Source: Streptomyces hiroshimensis
Lineage (GTDB): Bacteria; Actinomycetota; Actinomycetes; Streptomycetales; Streptomycetaceae
Reading direction: 5' to 3'
DNA: 64,000 nucleotides
Assembly (NCBI RefSeq): GCF_014650335.1
Contig: NZ_BMUT01000016.1
Span: 62,001-126,000, forward strand
Made by a program: the position numbers and the translations under genes. This document shows, piece by piece, positions 1 to 7,695 of this stretch (the stretch's first letter is position 1; each line of letters opens with the position of its first letter). Below the pieces are notes generated by a model, which saw only the letters and a list, made by a program, of their open reading frames with translations, did no database searches and was not told the origin of the DNA.

Positions 1-242
1 AGATATGGTGGGCGTCCTGTCACGTTTACGCATCGACACCCGGGACGCCCTGGAAAAATCCCGGGAAAAACGTACGGTCCTGATTGCGAAGCGGCACTCG
101 GACCGAATTAACTGGGCTTCACTTTGCAATGCTCTTCGTTGTACAAATGAATAACCATTGACCCGGAACGGATCCGGAACATCCGGAACCAGTGCATCTC
201 CGCAGTTCAACGCGGAGGTGCCCGCTGAAAGGACCGATATTC
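1..242. other. Upstream region of lsr2, no gene seen
   Basis: No convincing coding frame is visible. An 8-bp inverted repeat (GGGCGTCC at 10-17 with GGACGCCC at 43-50) may be the end of an upstream transcript. The stretch from about 50 to 150 is AT-richer than its surroundings and probably holds the lsr2 promoter, but no hexamers can be assigned with confidence. Confidence 0.4.
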
Positions 243-560
243 GTGGCACAGCGCGTAGTGGTCACACTCTCCGACGACATCGACGGCGGGGAAGCCGCGG
301 AGACGGTTACCTTCGGCCTCGACGGCAAGTCGTACGAGATCGACCTCAACACTGCCAATGCGAAGAAACTGCGGGCGATCCTCACGCCTTACCTGGAGGC
401 CGGCCGCAAGCAGTCCCGCTCCGGCAAGGTCTACCGCCGCACCTCCGTCGCACCCGACCCGGCGGCGGTCCGCGCGTGGGCGCGCTCGCACGGCATGGAC
501 GTCCCGCCGCGGGGCCGCATCCCCAAGCGCGTGTACGAGGCCTTCAACTCCGCCGACTGA
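243..560 (+). CDS. lsr2: Lsr2 nucleoid-associated silencer
   Basis: Histone-like protein of 105 aa that binds AT-rich DNA in the minor groove, bridges it and silences foreign or specialised-metabolite genes. The N-terminal half (about 1-60, starting VAQRVVVTLSDDIDGG) is the basic-acidic oligomerisation domain. The C-terminal half carries the DNA-binding AT-hook-like RGR motif near residue 90, followed by IPKRVYEAF. The length matches the family. The GTG start is preferred over an upstream in-frame ATG because AAAGGA lies about 11 nt before it and because the family begins AQRVVV. It stands alone just before the tRNA cluster. Streptomycetes usually carry two Lsr2 paralogues; which one this is cannot be decided here. 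Confidence 0.95.
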   Translation: MAQRVVVTLSDDIDGGEAAETVTFGLDGKSYEIDLNTANAKKLRAILTPYLEAGRKQSRSGKVYRRTSVAPDPAAVRAWARSHGMDVPPRGRIPKRVYEAFNSAD

Positions 561-566
561 GCCGAT

Positions 567-597
567 TTGCCAACCACCCCGGATGATCAGCTAGAGT
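567..597 (+). promoter_or_regulatory. Candidate promoter of the tRNA-Gly array
   Basis: TTGCCA at 567-572 and TAGAGT at 592-597 are separated by 19 nt. They resemble a principal-sigma promoter placed about 50 nt before the first tRNA. No other hexamer pair stands out between lsr2 and the tRNA genes. Confidence 0.5.
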
Positions 598-649
598 CTG
601 GATCACGCCGAGGGGCGAGGCCGGGAAACCGGGCAAACCCCCAGGTCAC

Positions 650-721
650 GCGGGTGTAGCTCAGTAGTAGAGCGCCCCCTTTCCAAGGGGGAGGCGCAGT
701 GTGCGATTCCTGTCACCCGCT
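650..721 (+). tRNA. tRNA-Gly(TCC), non-canonical D and T arms, copy 1
   Basis: A 72-nt cloverleaf. The acceptor stem is GCGGGTG/CACCCGC with a T discriminator. The D stem is GCTC/GAGC. The anticodon stem is CCCCC/GGGGG with loop TTTCCAA (anticodon TCC). The D loop is AGTAGTA, so the invariant G18 is replaced by A. The T arm reads CAGTG-TGCGATT-CCTGT: T54 is followed by G instead of T55, and the T stem pairs poorly (a shifted register gives only four pairs). Acceptor, D and anticodon stems are perfect, so this is not simple decay. CCA is not encoded. The same changes occur in staphylococcal cell-wall tRNA-Gly species. Confidence 0.88.
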
Positions 722-766
722 CTGAACGTCCTCCGGCCACGCATGTGGTCCGGCGGGACGGATCAT

Positions 767-838
767 GCGGGTGTAGCTCAGTAGTAGAGCGCCCTCTTTC
801 CAAGAGGGAGGCGCAGTGTGCGATTCCTGTCACCCGCT
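767..838 (+). tRNA. tRNA-Gly(TCC), non-canonical D and T arms, copy 2
   Basis: Same design as the copy at 650, including D loop AGTAGTA and the TGC-containing T arm. The anticodon stem is CCCTC/GAGGG instead of CCCCC/GGGGG. This compensatory double change keeps the helix intact and argues for selection on the RNA fold. The anticodon is TCC. Confidence 0.88.
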
Positions 839-883
839 CTGATCGCTTACCGGTCCACCTCGTGGGCCGGACCGGCGATCCAT

Positions 884-955
884 GCGGGTGTAGCTCAGTA
901 GTAGAGCGCCCCCTTTCCAAGGGGGAGGCGCAGTGTGCGATTCCTGTCACCCGCT
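884..955 (+). tRNA. tRNA-Gly(TCC), non-canonical D and T arms, copy 3
   Basis: Identical in the mature region to the copy at 650. The spacers between the three copies differ in sequence, so the set is not a very recent tandem duplication, yet the unusual D and T arms are fully conserved. Confidence 0.88.
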
Positions 956-988
956 CTCATCACGTACCGACCACTCCGGTGGATCAGG

Positions 989-994
989 TAGAGT
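989..994 (+). promoter_or_regulatory. Candidate -10 element of tRNA-Gly(GCC)
   Basis: TAGAGT, 40 nt before the tRNA. It is the same hexamer as in the candidate promoter at 592, and both are preceded by a GATCAG-type sequence. No good -35 element is visible. Confidence 0.35.
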
Positions 995-1033
995 GATGTC
1001 TCGCGCCGCCCGGTGAGAGCCGGTCGGAGGCAT

Positions 1034-1106
<73 letters not shown>

Positions 1107-1113
1107 CAGTGAA

Positions 1114-1146
1114 CGAAGGCCCCGGTCATCACGACCGGGGCCTTCG
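1114..1146 (+). terminator. Hairpin terminator after tRNA-Gly(GCC)
   Basis: A perfect 14-bp stem (CGAAGGCCCCGGTC) with loop ATCAC. The same hairpin follows the second tRNA copy at 5197. Confidence 0.85.
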
Positions 1147-1148
1147 TC

Positions 1149-1215
1149 GTACTTCCTGCCGTGCACTCTGCCGCACTCCCTGCCGTGCTTCCCGCCGTAC
1201 TTCCCGCCGTACTTC
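1149..1215. repeat. Degenerate 12-bp tandem repeat
   Basis: About five imperfect copies of GCCGTACTTCCC-like units fill the space between the tRNA terminator and the promoter area of the ABC exporter. No coding frame is supported here. Confidence 0.6.
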
Positions 1216-1232
1216 GTGCCGCAGCGGCGCTG

Positions 1233-1259
1233 ATGACATTCGTCATCCGAAGTCATGAC
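1233..1259. promoter_or_regulatory. Operator-like inverted repeats before the ABC-TCS operon
   Basis: ATGAC-ATTC-GTCAT (1233-1246) is followed by the palindrome GTCATGAC (1252-1259), about 45 nt upstream of the ATPase start. The arrangement fits a NarL/DesR-type response regulator site, so it could be bound by the regulator encoded at 4459 (inference). Confidence 0.4.
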
Positions 1260-1303
1260 AGGCCGCACTGCCCCCGGCCCGGATCCGGCGGGAGCCTTGA
1301 AGC

Positions 1304-2320
1304 ATGGATATCGGGGACAGTGTGATCGACGTCTCGGGGCTGCGCCGCCGCTACGGCCCGGCCGGGGACAAGGGCTTCGAAGCGGTGCGGGACGTCTCCT
1401 TCACCGTGGGGCGCGGCGAGTTGTTCGCCCTGCTCGGCACGAACGGTGCGGGCAAGACCTCCACGGTCGAGCTGCTGGAGGGCCTCGCGAAGCCCACCGC
1501 GGGCAAGGTGCGCGTGCTCGGTCACGACCCCTTCACGGAGCGGCGCGTCGTGCGTCCGCGGATCGGGGTGATGCTCCAGGAAGGCGGATTCCCCTCCGAC
1601 CTGACCGTCACCGAGACGGTCCGGATGTGGGCCGGCTGCACCACCGGGGCCCGGCCCGCGGCCGAAGCCCTGGAGCTCGTCGGCCTCACCGGGCGCCGGG
1701 ACGTGCGCATCAAGCAGCTCTCCGGCGGCGAGCGGCGCCGCCTCGATCTGGCGCTCGCCCTCCTCGGCCGCCCCGAGGTCCTCTTCCTCGACGAGCCGAC
1801 GACCGGCCTGGACCCCGAGGCCCGGCACACCACCTGGGAGCTGGTGCGCCGGCTGCGTGCCGAAGGCACGACCGTGCTGCTCACCACGCACTATCTGGAG
1901 GAGGCGGAGGCTCTCGCGGACCGCCTGGCGATCATGCGCGAGGGGCGGATCGTCACCTCCGGGACGCCGGAGTCGGTGATCGGCTCCTATCCCGCGCGGA
2001 TCCGCTTCGCGATGCCCGTGGGCTGGTTCGTGGGCGATCTGCCGCCGCTCGCCGAACTGGGCGTCATCCGGCACGAGGAGGAGCGCGGCCACATAGAGCT
2101 GCAGACCCAGGAGCTGCAGCGGACCCTGACGGGGCTGCTGCTCTGGGCCCGGGACAAGGACGTCGAGCTCGAAGGGCTGGATGCGCGGGCCGCCTCGCTG
2201 GAGGAAGCGTTCCTGGCGATAGCCGGCGCGGGCGGGTCCGGGGAGCCCGTCGGTGCGGGTCTCGGCGCAGGTCTCGGTGCCGGCCTTGGTGTGGATTCTG
2301 TTGCAGGGAGGAACGCCTGA
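1304..2320 (+). CDS. ABC exporter ATP-binding protein (DrrA/CcmA type)
   Basis: A 338-aa ATPase energising the membrane protein encoded directly downstream. Walker A GTNGAGKT is at 45-52, the Q-loop Q at about 92, signature LSGGE at 139-143, Walker B LFLDEPTTGLD at about 160-170 and the switch His in TTHYLEEAE near 195. The C-terminal extension of over 100 residues is typical of the drug and lipid exporter subgroup. The last 25 residues are a Gly-rich low-complexity tail (G-A-G-L-G). The ATG has GGGAG 9 nt upstream. The stop overlaps the permease start (TGATG), so the two are translationally coupled. The substrate cannot be read from the sequence. Confidence 0.9.
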   Translation: MDIGDSVIDVSGLRRRYGPAGDKGFEAVRDVSFTVGRGELFALLGTNGAGKTSTVELLEGLAKPTAGKVRVLGHDPFTERRVVRPRIGVMLQEGGFPSDLTVTETVRMWAGCTTGARPAAEALELVGLTGRRDVRIKQLSGGERRRLDLALALLGRPEVLFLDEPTTGLDPEARHTTWELVRRLRAEGTTVLLTTHYLEEAEALADRLAIMREGRIVTSGTPESVIGSYPARIRFAMPVGWFVGDLPPLAELGVIRHEEERGHIELQTQELQRTLTGLLLWARDKDVELEGLDARAASLEEAFLAIAGAGGSGEPVGAGLGAGLGAGLGVDSVAGRNA

Positions 2321-3096
2321 TGGCGATGTCCATGTCGATGTCGGTGCCGCGGATGCTGTCGCTGGGCCGGGCCGAGCTCACCCTGCTCGGGCGGAACAAG
2401 ATGGCGCTCTATGTGTCGCTGCTGATGCCGGTGTTCATGGTCTGGGCGATGCGGCGCGCGATCGGCCAGTTCGACCTCGGCAAGGCCGGGATGTCGGTCA
2501 ACGAGGTCGCCCTGACCGGAGCGTTCGGCTACATCCTGCTCTTCGCCGTCTATCAGAACCTGGTCAGTGCCTATGTGACGCGCCGCGAGGAGCTCGTCCT
2601 CAAGCGGCTCCGCACCGGCGAGACCTCGGATGCGGAGATACTCACCGGCACCGCACTGCCGTCGGTGGCCGTGGCGCTCGCACAGTGCGTGCTGCTGGTC
2701 GTGGCGGGCGTGTCCTGGCTGGATCTGCGGGCGGTCGAGCGGCCCGATCTGATGGCGGCCGGGCTCCTGCTCGGTCTGGCGATGTCCATAGCCCTGGCCG
2801 CGGTGACCACGTCCTGGGCGAAGACGGTGGAGAGCGCCCAGCTGGTGACCTCCCCGCTGATGCTGATCTCCGTGCTCGGCTCGGGGCTCATGGTGCCGCT
2901 GGAGGTCATGCCGGACACCATGGCGGATGTCTGCAAGCTCCTGCCGCTGACCCCGGTGGTCCAGCTGGTGCGCGGCGGATGGCTGGGCGGGATGGACGCC
3001 CACGACGCCGTGGGGGCGATCATCACAGGCATCGCCTGGACGATAATCGCGGGGTACAGCACCCGTCGGTGGTTCCGGTGGGAGCCGCGGCGCTGA
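2320..3096 (+). CDS. ABC-2 type exporter permease
   Basis: A 258-aa membrane subunit partnering the upstream ATPase. After a short Met/Ser-rich N-terminus there are about six hydrophobic segments, including ALYVSLLMPVFMVW, GYILLFAVYQNLV and a pair near the C-terminus. The cytosolic loop with RREELVLKRLRTGE is the conserved coupling region of ABC-2 permeases (RR.....LKRLR). GGAGG lies 8 nt before the ATG. With the histidine kinase and response regulator that follow it forms a four-gene export and sensing operon of the kind used for antibiotic or envelope-stress responses. Confidence 0.88.
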   Translation: MAMSMSMSVPRMLSLGRAELTLLGRNKMALYVSLLMPVFMVWAMRRAIGQFDLGKAGMSVNEVALTGAFGYILLFAVYQNLVSAYVTRREELVLKRLRTGETSDAEILTGTALPSVAVALAQCVLLVVAGVSWLDLRAVERPDLMAAGLLLGLAMSIALAAVTTSWAKTVESAQLVTSPLMLISVLGSGLMVPLEVMPDTMADVCKLLPLTPVVQLVRGGWLGGMDAHDAVGAIITGIAWTIIAGYSTRRWFRWEPRR

Positions 3097-3130
3097 GCGC
3101 AGCAAGCAAGGCAAGGGGGGCGCGGGGCTC

Positions 3131-4462
3131 ATGGGCCTGTGGACGCGAGTACGGGAGTGGCGGGGCCGCAGCAGGGTCGCCAAGGTCGACAGCTATATGC
3201 GGTGGACGCTCTACGCGCTGCCCGTCGTCCTCCCCGCGATCGGCCTGGTCAATGTGCTCGCGGACTCCGGTCTCGGCCGGCCGTGGATCCTGACACTGGG
3301 CGGGATCTTTACCCTCCAGGGCGTCCTGGGAATCTCCATCTTCCGCCGCTCCCTCGACCACTACCTGTGGAAGAAGCCCGCCCCCTGGTGGCCGCTGACC
3401 GTGCAAGGGCTGCTGTTCGTCGCGGCGATGGCCTGCATGGTGGTCTCGTTCGGGGCCTACGGCAATCAGTACGGCTCCACGGTCGGCCTGTTCCTGTGGA
3501 ACGGCAGCCTTTCGGTCTTCGGCCCGTTCACGCTGCTGGTCCGCAAGGTCCGCAGGTTCGTGGGCGCGTGCGTCGCCCTGGCACTGCTGCTCGGTCTCGG
3601 CATTCTGGCGCTCGGCGGCGACTGGAAGGCCGCGGCCGCTCTGGCGGGGGCGGTGCTCGGCCTCACCCTCTGGTGCGTGTACGTCGTGCGGTTGTCGGGC
3701 TGGATGCTGCACGTCATGTGGGAGCTGGAGACCGCGCGGGAGGCGCGGGCACAGCTGGCGGTGGCGGAGGAGCGGCTGCGCTTCGGCCGGGATCTGCACG
3801 ACGTCCTCGGCCGGAACCTCGCGGTGATCGCGCTCAAGAGCGAGCTCGCCTGCCAGTTGGCCCGGCGGGGCTCGGCCGACGCCCTGACGCAGATGACCGA
3901 GGTCCAGCGCATCGCCCAGGAGTCCCAGCGCGAGGTCCGCGAGGTCGTCCGGGGCTACCGCGAGGCCGATCTGCAGACCGAGCTGCTGGGCGCCCGGGGC
4001 GTGCTCTCCGCCGCCGATATCGACTGCCGCATCGATGACGCCGTGGGCAAGACGCTGCCGCCTCCGGTGCAGTCGGTCCTGGCGTGGGTGATCCGGGAGG
4101 GCACCACCAATGTGCTGCGCCACGCCGACGCCCGGCGGTGTGCCGTGCGGCTGCGGGCCACGGCGGAAACGGCGGCCGTCCTGGTCATGGAGAACGACGG
4201 GGTGCGGGAGCCGGGCGGGGATCCCGGATCGGGCAGCGGCTCCGGGCTGGCGGGCCTGCGGGAGCGGCTCACGGTGCTGGGCGGCACGCTGACGTACGAA
4301 CACCGGGCCAATGCGACGTTCCGGCTGACGGCGGAGGTGCCGCTGACCGGGGCGGGGGAAGCGGCGGATGCCGCGGTTCCCGGTCAGGCCCCGGCTGAGG
4401 CTCCGGCTGAGGTTTCGGATCGGGTCCGGAACGGGGTTCCGGTGAACGGGGGGACGGCATGA
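3131..4462 (+). CDS. Sensor histidine kinase, DesK/NarX class
   Basis: A 443-aa membrane kinase. About six N-terminal transmembrane segments (residues about 25-195) are followed by a short coiled segment and a HisKA_3 dimerisation domain with the phospho-acceptor in RDLHDVLGRNLAV (His223). The HATPase domain has the N-box REGTTNVLRHA and G-box GSGLAGLRERL. The tail is Ala/Pro/Glu-rich. There is no extracellular sensor domain, so the signal is probably sensed in the membrane or through the ABC exporter next to it. The stop overlaps the response regulator start (ATGA). Confidence 0.92.
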   Translation: MGLWTRVREWRGRSRVAKVDSYMRWTLYALPVVLPAIGLVNVLADSGLGRPWILTLGGIFTLQGVLGISIFRRSLDHYLWKKPAPWWPLTVQGLLFVAAMACMVVSFGAYGNQYGSTVGLFLWNGSLSVFGPFTLLVRKVRRFVGACVALALLLGLGILALGGDWKAAAALAGAVLGLTLWCVYVVRLSGWMLHVMWELETAREARAQLAVAEERLRFGRDLHDVLGRNLAVIALKSELACQLARRGSADALTQMTEVQRIAQESQREVREVVRGYREADLQTELLGARGVLSAADIDCRIDDAVGKTLPPPVQSVLAWVIREGTTNVLRHADARRCAVRLRATAETAAVLVMENDGVREPGGDPGSGSGSGLAGLRERLTVLGGTLTYEHRANATFRLTAEVPLTGAGEAADAAVPGQAPAEAPAEVSDRVRNGVPVNGGTA

Positions 4463-5082
4463 GCGTCAACATCACGCCGATACGGGTCATGCTCGCGGAT
4501 GACGAGCATTTGATCCGTGGAGCGGTGGCCGCGCTACTCGGCCTGGAGGACGATCTCCAGGTCGTCGCCGAGGCCGCATCGGGTCCGGAGGCGCTCGCGA
4601 TGGCCCGGGTGCACCGGCCGGATGTCGCGGTGCTCGACCTGCAGATGCCGGGGGCCGACGGTGTGGCGGTCGCCACATCTCTGCGGACCGAGCTGCCCGC
4701 GTGCCGGACCATGATCGTGACTGGTCACGGCCGCCCCGGGCATCTGAAGCGGGCGCTGGAAGTGGGCGTGCGGGCGTTCGTACCGAAGACCGTCTCGGCG
4801 CAGAAGCTCGCCGAGATCATCCGGACGGTGCACGGCGGAAGCCGTTACGTGGACCCCGAGTTGGCGGCTGATGCGATCAGCGCGGGCGACTCCCCTCTGA
4901 GCGGCCGGGAGGCCGAGCTGCTCGAACTGGCGGAGGACGGGGCGCCCATCGCGGAGATCGCGGAGCGCGCTTCACTGACGGCCGGGACGGTCCGCAATTA
5001 CCTCTCGGCGGCCGTCGCGAAGCTGGGCGCGGAGAACCGTCACGCGGCAGCGCGCATCGCACGCGCTCAGGGTTGGCTATAG
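4459..5082 (+). CDS. NarL/FixJ response regulator (DesR-like)
   Basis: A 207-aa partner of the kinase encoded upstream. The receiver domain has the acidic pair DD at 14-15, phospho-Asp60 in AVLDLQMPG and Lys in VPKTVS. The C-terminal LuxR-type helix-turn-helix (LSGREAELLEL...IAERASLTAGTVRNYLSAAVAKLG) is slightly shorter than usual. It probably controls its own operon through the inverted repeats at 1233-1259. The stop codon lies inside a TATAGT hexamer that may be the -10 box of the tRNA that follows. Confidence 0.92.
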   Translation: MSVNITPIRVMLADDEHLIRGAVAALLGLEDDLQVVAEAASGPEALAMARVHRPDVAVLDLQMPGADGVAVATSLRTELPACRTMIVTGHGRPGHLKRALEVGVRAFVPKTVSAQKLAEIIRTVHGGSRYVDPELAADAISAGDSPLSGREAELLELAEDGAPIAEIAERASLTAGTVRNYLSAAVAKLGAENRHAAARIARAQGWL

Positions 5083-5083
5083 T
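5078..5083 (+). promoter_or_regulatory. Candidate -10 box for the second tRNA-Gly(GCC)
   Basis: TATAGT overlaps the response-regulator stop codon, 35 nt before the tRNA. The -35 region is not recognisable. Confidence 0.35.
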
Positions 5084-5117
5084 GGTTCTCGCACCGCACG
5101 GGAAACGCGCGGCGCAG

Positions 5118-5190
<73 letters not shown>

Positions 5191-5196
5191 CCAGCA

Positions 5197-5229
5197 CGAA
5201 GGCCCCGGTCATCACGACCGGGGCCTTCG
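5197..5229 (+). terminator. Hairpin terminator after the second tRNA-Gly(GCC)
   Basis: A 14-bp perfect stem with loop ATCAC, identical to the hairpin at 1114. It ends 6 nt before the stop codon of the convergent kinase gene and may serve both strands. Confidence 0.85.
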
Positions 5230-5234
5230 GCGTT

Positions 5235-6668
5235 TCACCGGGCGGGTGTCCGGGCCGGCGGCTCGCCGGGCAGGGGCCCGGGCAGCGGGAAGCGCAGCCG
5301 GAAGAGGGCACCGCCTGCCGGGGCCTGCTCCGCGGTCAGCTCGGCGCCGTGGGCGCGGGCGATCTGGCGGGCCATGGCCAGGCCCAGCCCGGAGCCGGGG
5401 AGGGCGCGGGCCTGACGCGAGCGGTAGAAGCGGTCGAAGACGTAGGGCAGGTCCTCGGCGGCGATCCCCGGGCCGTGGTCGCGCACCGTGAGGTCGAGTC
5501 CGCTGCCCGTACGGGCCAGGTGCACCTCGACCCGGCCGCCCGGGGGGCTGAACTTGGCCGCGTTGTCGAGCAGGTTGGACAGCAGCCGGGCGAGGCGGGC
5601 CGGGACGCCGGGGACGGTGACGCCCTCCGGTCCGGCCAGGTCCGCGGTGAAGACCGTGCCCGGCCAGTGCCCGCGGGCGTCGGCCGTACAGCGCTCCGCC
5701 AGCCGGTCGAGGCGGACTTCCTCGACGAACTGCTGCGGCTCCTCGTCGCGGGCCAGCTCGATGAGGTCGTTGACCAGGCCGGTGACCTCGCGGAGCTGGC
5801 GTCCCAGCGCGCCGGCGGCCCGCTCGCGCTGGGCCGGGGTGAGCCGTTCGGCGCGGGCGAGGAGCTCGGCGTTGGTGCGCAGCGCGGTCAGCGGGGTGCG
5901 CAGTTCATGGGAGGCGTCGGCGACGAGGCGGCGCTGGGCCGCGACGGCCTCCTCCAGCTCGCCGAGCATGGTGTTGAAGCTCGTGGCGAGGCTGGTGATC
6001 TCGTCGTCGCGGCGGGCCTCGTAGGGGGCGAGCTCGATGCGGTGGGCGGGGTCGCGGGTGGCGGCGATGTGCTCGGCGGTCGCCGTGAGCCGGGTCACGG
6101 GGCGCAGGGACGTCCGGGAAGCGAAGTAGCCGAGGCCCGCGGCGAGGAGGACACCGCCGCCGCCGACGGCTGCCAGGAGCAGGCCCGCCTGCCGCACGCC
6201 CTTGTCGACGGTGTCGGAGCGGACGGCGACCTGCAGGGCTCGGTCGCCCTTGACCGGAGTGGTGAGCATCCGCATGGCGTGGCCGTCGAGCGTGATGTTG
6301 CTGTAGTGCTCCCCGAGGGTGCCGGCCGCGACGCGGCGGGTGGCCCCGGTCACGGGCAGCACGAGGCCGTCCTGGCGCGGGGCGGCCGGGTCGGCGCGGA
6401 CGGTCTGCGCGCAGGCGGGTGCGGCGAGCCAGGTGCACTCGCCGTACAGGACGCCGGCGGGCTCGGTACGGCTCTGCTGGGCGATGAGGGTGGCCTGCTG
6501 CTTGAGCTGCAGGTCGAGCTGGCGGACCAGTTCGTAGCGGATCACGACGTAGGCGGCGGCCAGGACGCCGAGGGCGACGACGGCCACGGCCACGGACGTC
6601 ACGAGGGCCAGCCGGGCACGCAGGGGCCTGCGGCCCAGGAGGCGTCTGCGCAGGCTCAGGGCCCTCAC
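5235..6668 (-). CDS. Sensor histidine kinase, two-TM HAMP type
   Basis: A 477-aa kinase: N-terminal TM (about 15-40), an extracellular sensor loop of about 110 residues containing two Cys (GECTWLAAPACAQ), a second TM (about 160-185), HAMP, HisKA with His254 in DASHELRTPLTALRT, and HATPase with DNAAKFSPPGG, DHGPGI and GSGLGLAMARQ. The two extracellular Cys could form a disulphide (inference). It overlaps the response regulator by GTGA, and the GTG start follows from that coupling. The architecture is that of MprB/CseC-like kinases. Confidence 0.92.
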   Translation of the reverse strand: MRALSLRRRLLGRRPLRARLALVTSVAVAVVALGVLAAAYVVIRYELVRQLDLQLKQQATLIAQQSRTEPAGVLYGECTWLAAPACAQTVRADPAAPRQDGLVLPVTGATRRVAAGTLGEHYSNITLDGHAMRMLTTPVKGDRALQVAVRSDTVDKGVRQAGLLLAAVGGGGVLLAAGLGYFASRTSLRPVTRLTATAEHIAATRDPAHRIELAPYEARRDDEITSLATSFNTMLGELEEAVAAQRRLVADASHELRTPLTALRTNAELLARAERLTPAQRERAAGALGRQLREVTGLVNDLIELARDEEPQQFVEEVRLDRLAERCTADARGHWPGTVFTADLAGPEGVTVPGVPARLARLLSNLLDNAAKFSPPGGRVEVHLARTGSGLDLTVRDHGPGIAAEDLPYVFDRFYRSRQARALPGSGLGLAMARQIARAHGAELTAEQAPAGGALFRLRFPLPGPLPGEPPARTPAR

Positions 6669-7363
6669 TGCTCCGCCAGCCGGTAGCCGATGCCGTGCAC
6701 GGTGTGGACGAGCCGGGGGGCGCCGCCCGCCTCCAGCTTGCGCCGCAGGTAACCGATGTAGACGGCGAGGGAGTTCGAGTCCGGGCCGAAGTCCGTGCCC
6801 CAGACGCGCTCCTGGATCACCTCGCGGGGCAGCACCTGGCCCGGGTGCCGCAGCAGCACGTCGAGCAGGGCGAATTCGGTGCGGGTGAATTCGAGGGGGA
6901 CGCCGCCGCGGTCGCCGCTGCGGGTGGCCGGGTCGACGGTGAGGTCGGCGAAGGACAGCGCGGCGTCGTCGCCCCGCTCGGCCGGCTCCGCCGGGGCCGC
7001 GCGCCGCAGGAGGGCCCGGAGGCGGGCCAGGAGCTCGTCCAGGGCGAAGGGTTTGACGAGGTAGTCGTCCGCGCCCGCGTCGAGGCCGGCGACGCGGTCG
7101 GAGACGGCGTCGCGGGCGGTGAGCACGAGGACGGGGGTGCGGTCGCCGAGGGCGCGCAGGCGGCGGCAGACCGCGAGGCCGTCGAGGACGGGCATGGCCA
7201 GGTCCAGCACGATGGCGCCTGGCGGCGTGGCGGCGACGGAGGAGAGTGCCTCCAGGCCGTCGGCCGCGGAACGCACTTCGTAGCCCTCCATGCTCAGGGC
7301 GTCGACTACGGCTGCCCGTACGTCGGGGTCGTCGTCGACGACGAGAACGGCCGTCTCGGCCAT
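6665..7363 (-). CDS. OmpR-family response regulator (MprA-like)
   Basis: A 232-aa regulator. The receiver has DDDPD at 10-14, phospho-Asp54 in IVLDLAMPV, and Lys in DDYLVKPFALDELLARLRALLRR. The winged-helix effector domain ends VHTVHGIGYRLAEQ. It is the first gene of a two-gene operon with the overlapping kinase. Two direct repeats of CTCTTAGA spaced 11 bp (7466-7484), about 100 nt upstream, look like its own binding box. Confidence 0.93.
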   Translation of the reverse strand: MAETAVLVVDDDPDVRAAVVDALSMEGYEVRSAADGLEALSSVAATPPGAIVLDLAMPVLDGLAVCRRLRALGDRTPVLVLTARDAVSDRVAGLDAGADDYLVKPFALDELLARLRALLRRAAPAEPAERGDDAALSFADLTVDPATRSGDRGGVPLEFTRTEFALLDVLLRHPGQVLPREVIQERVWGTDFGPDSNSLAVYIGYLRRKLEAGGAPRLVHTVHGIGYRLAEQ

Positions 7364-7465
7364 GGCGCCTCCGGCGGGGTCGGCACGGGTGGGGTGCCCC
7401 CGCGGGCCGGGGGCGCCCGTGGGGGTGCCCCCAGCGGCTTGGGGTGCCCCCAGCTTGACAGGGCT

Positions 7466-7484
7466 CTCTTAGAGGGCTCTTAGA
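7466..7484 (-). promoter_or_regulatory. OmpR-type direct-repeat operator
   Basis: Two copies of CTCTTAGA at 7466-7473 and 7477-7484, an 11-bp period. One helical turn between half-sites is the hallmark of OmpR/PhoB-family boxes. The position upstream of the regulator gene suggests autoregulation (inference). Confidence 0.55.
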
Positions 7485-7485
7485 T

Positions 7486-7695
7486 CGGCACCGCCGGATG
7501 CGCCATATGCGGCTGGTCACCGCTGCGGCGGAAGAGTGTGCCGGGCTCTGCCCGGCTGCCCCCGCGAGGGTCTCCGGCGGTTCGGCACCGCCGGATGCGC
7601 CGTATGTGGCTTCTCGCCGCTGCGGCGGAGGAATGTGCCGGGCTCTGCCCGCTGCCCCGGCGAGTGCCCCCGGCGGTTCGGCACCGCTGGAGGCA
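7486..7695. repeat. 97-bp tandem repeat, 2.2 copies
   Basis: Copies begin at 7486, 7583 and 7679 (partial), each with CGGCACCGCCGGATGCGCC or a close variant, followed by a GCTGCGGCGG segment and GTGCCGGGCTCTGCCC. A 19-nt piece (CGGTTCGGCACCGCCGGAT, 7578-7596) recurs exactly at 42333-42351, so this is a dispersed intergenic element. Confidence 0.75.

Noticed and set aside
650..955. tRNA-Gly(TCC) copies as pseudogenes
   Set aside because: Acceptor, D and anticodon stems are perfect in all three, with a compensatory pair change in one copy, and the unusual loops are identical in all. Decay would not keep this pattern.
745..996. Open frames across the tRNA-Gly array on both strands
   Set aside because: They arise because the repeated tRNA sequence is open in some frames; the translated products are just the tRNA repeat.
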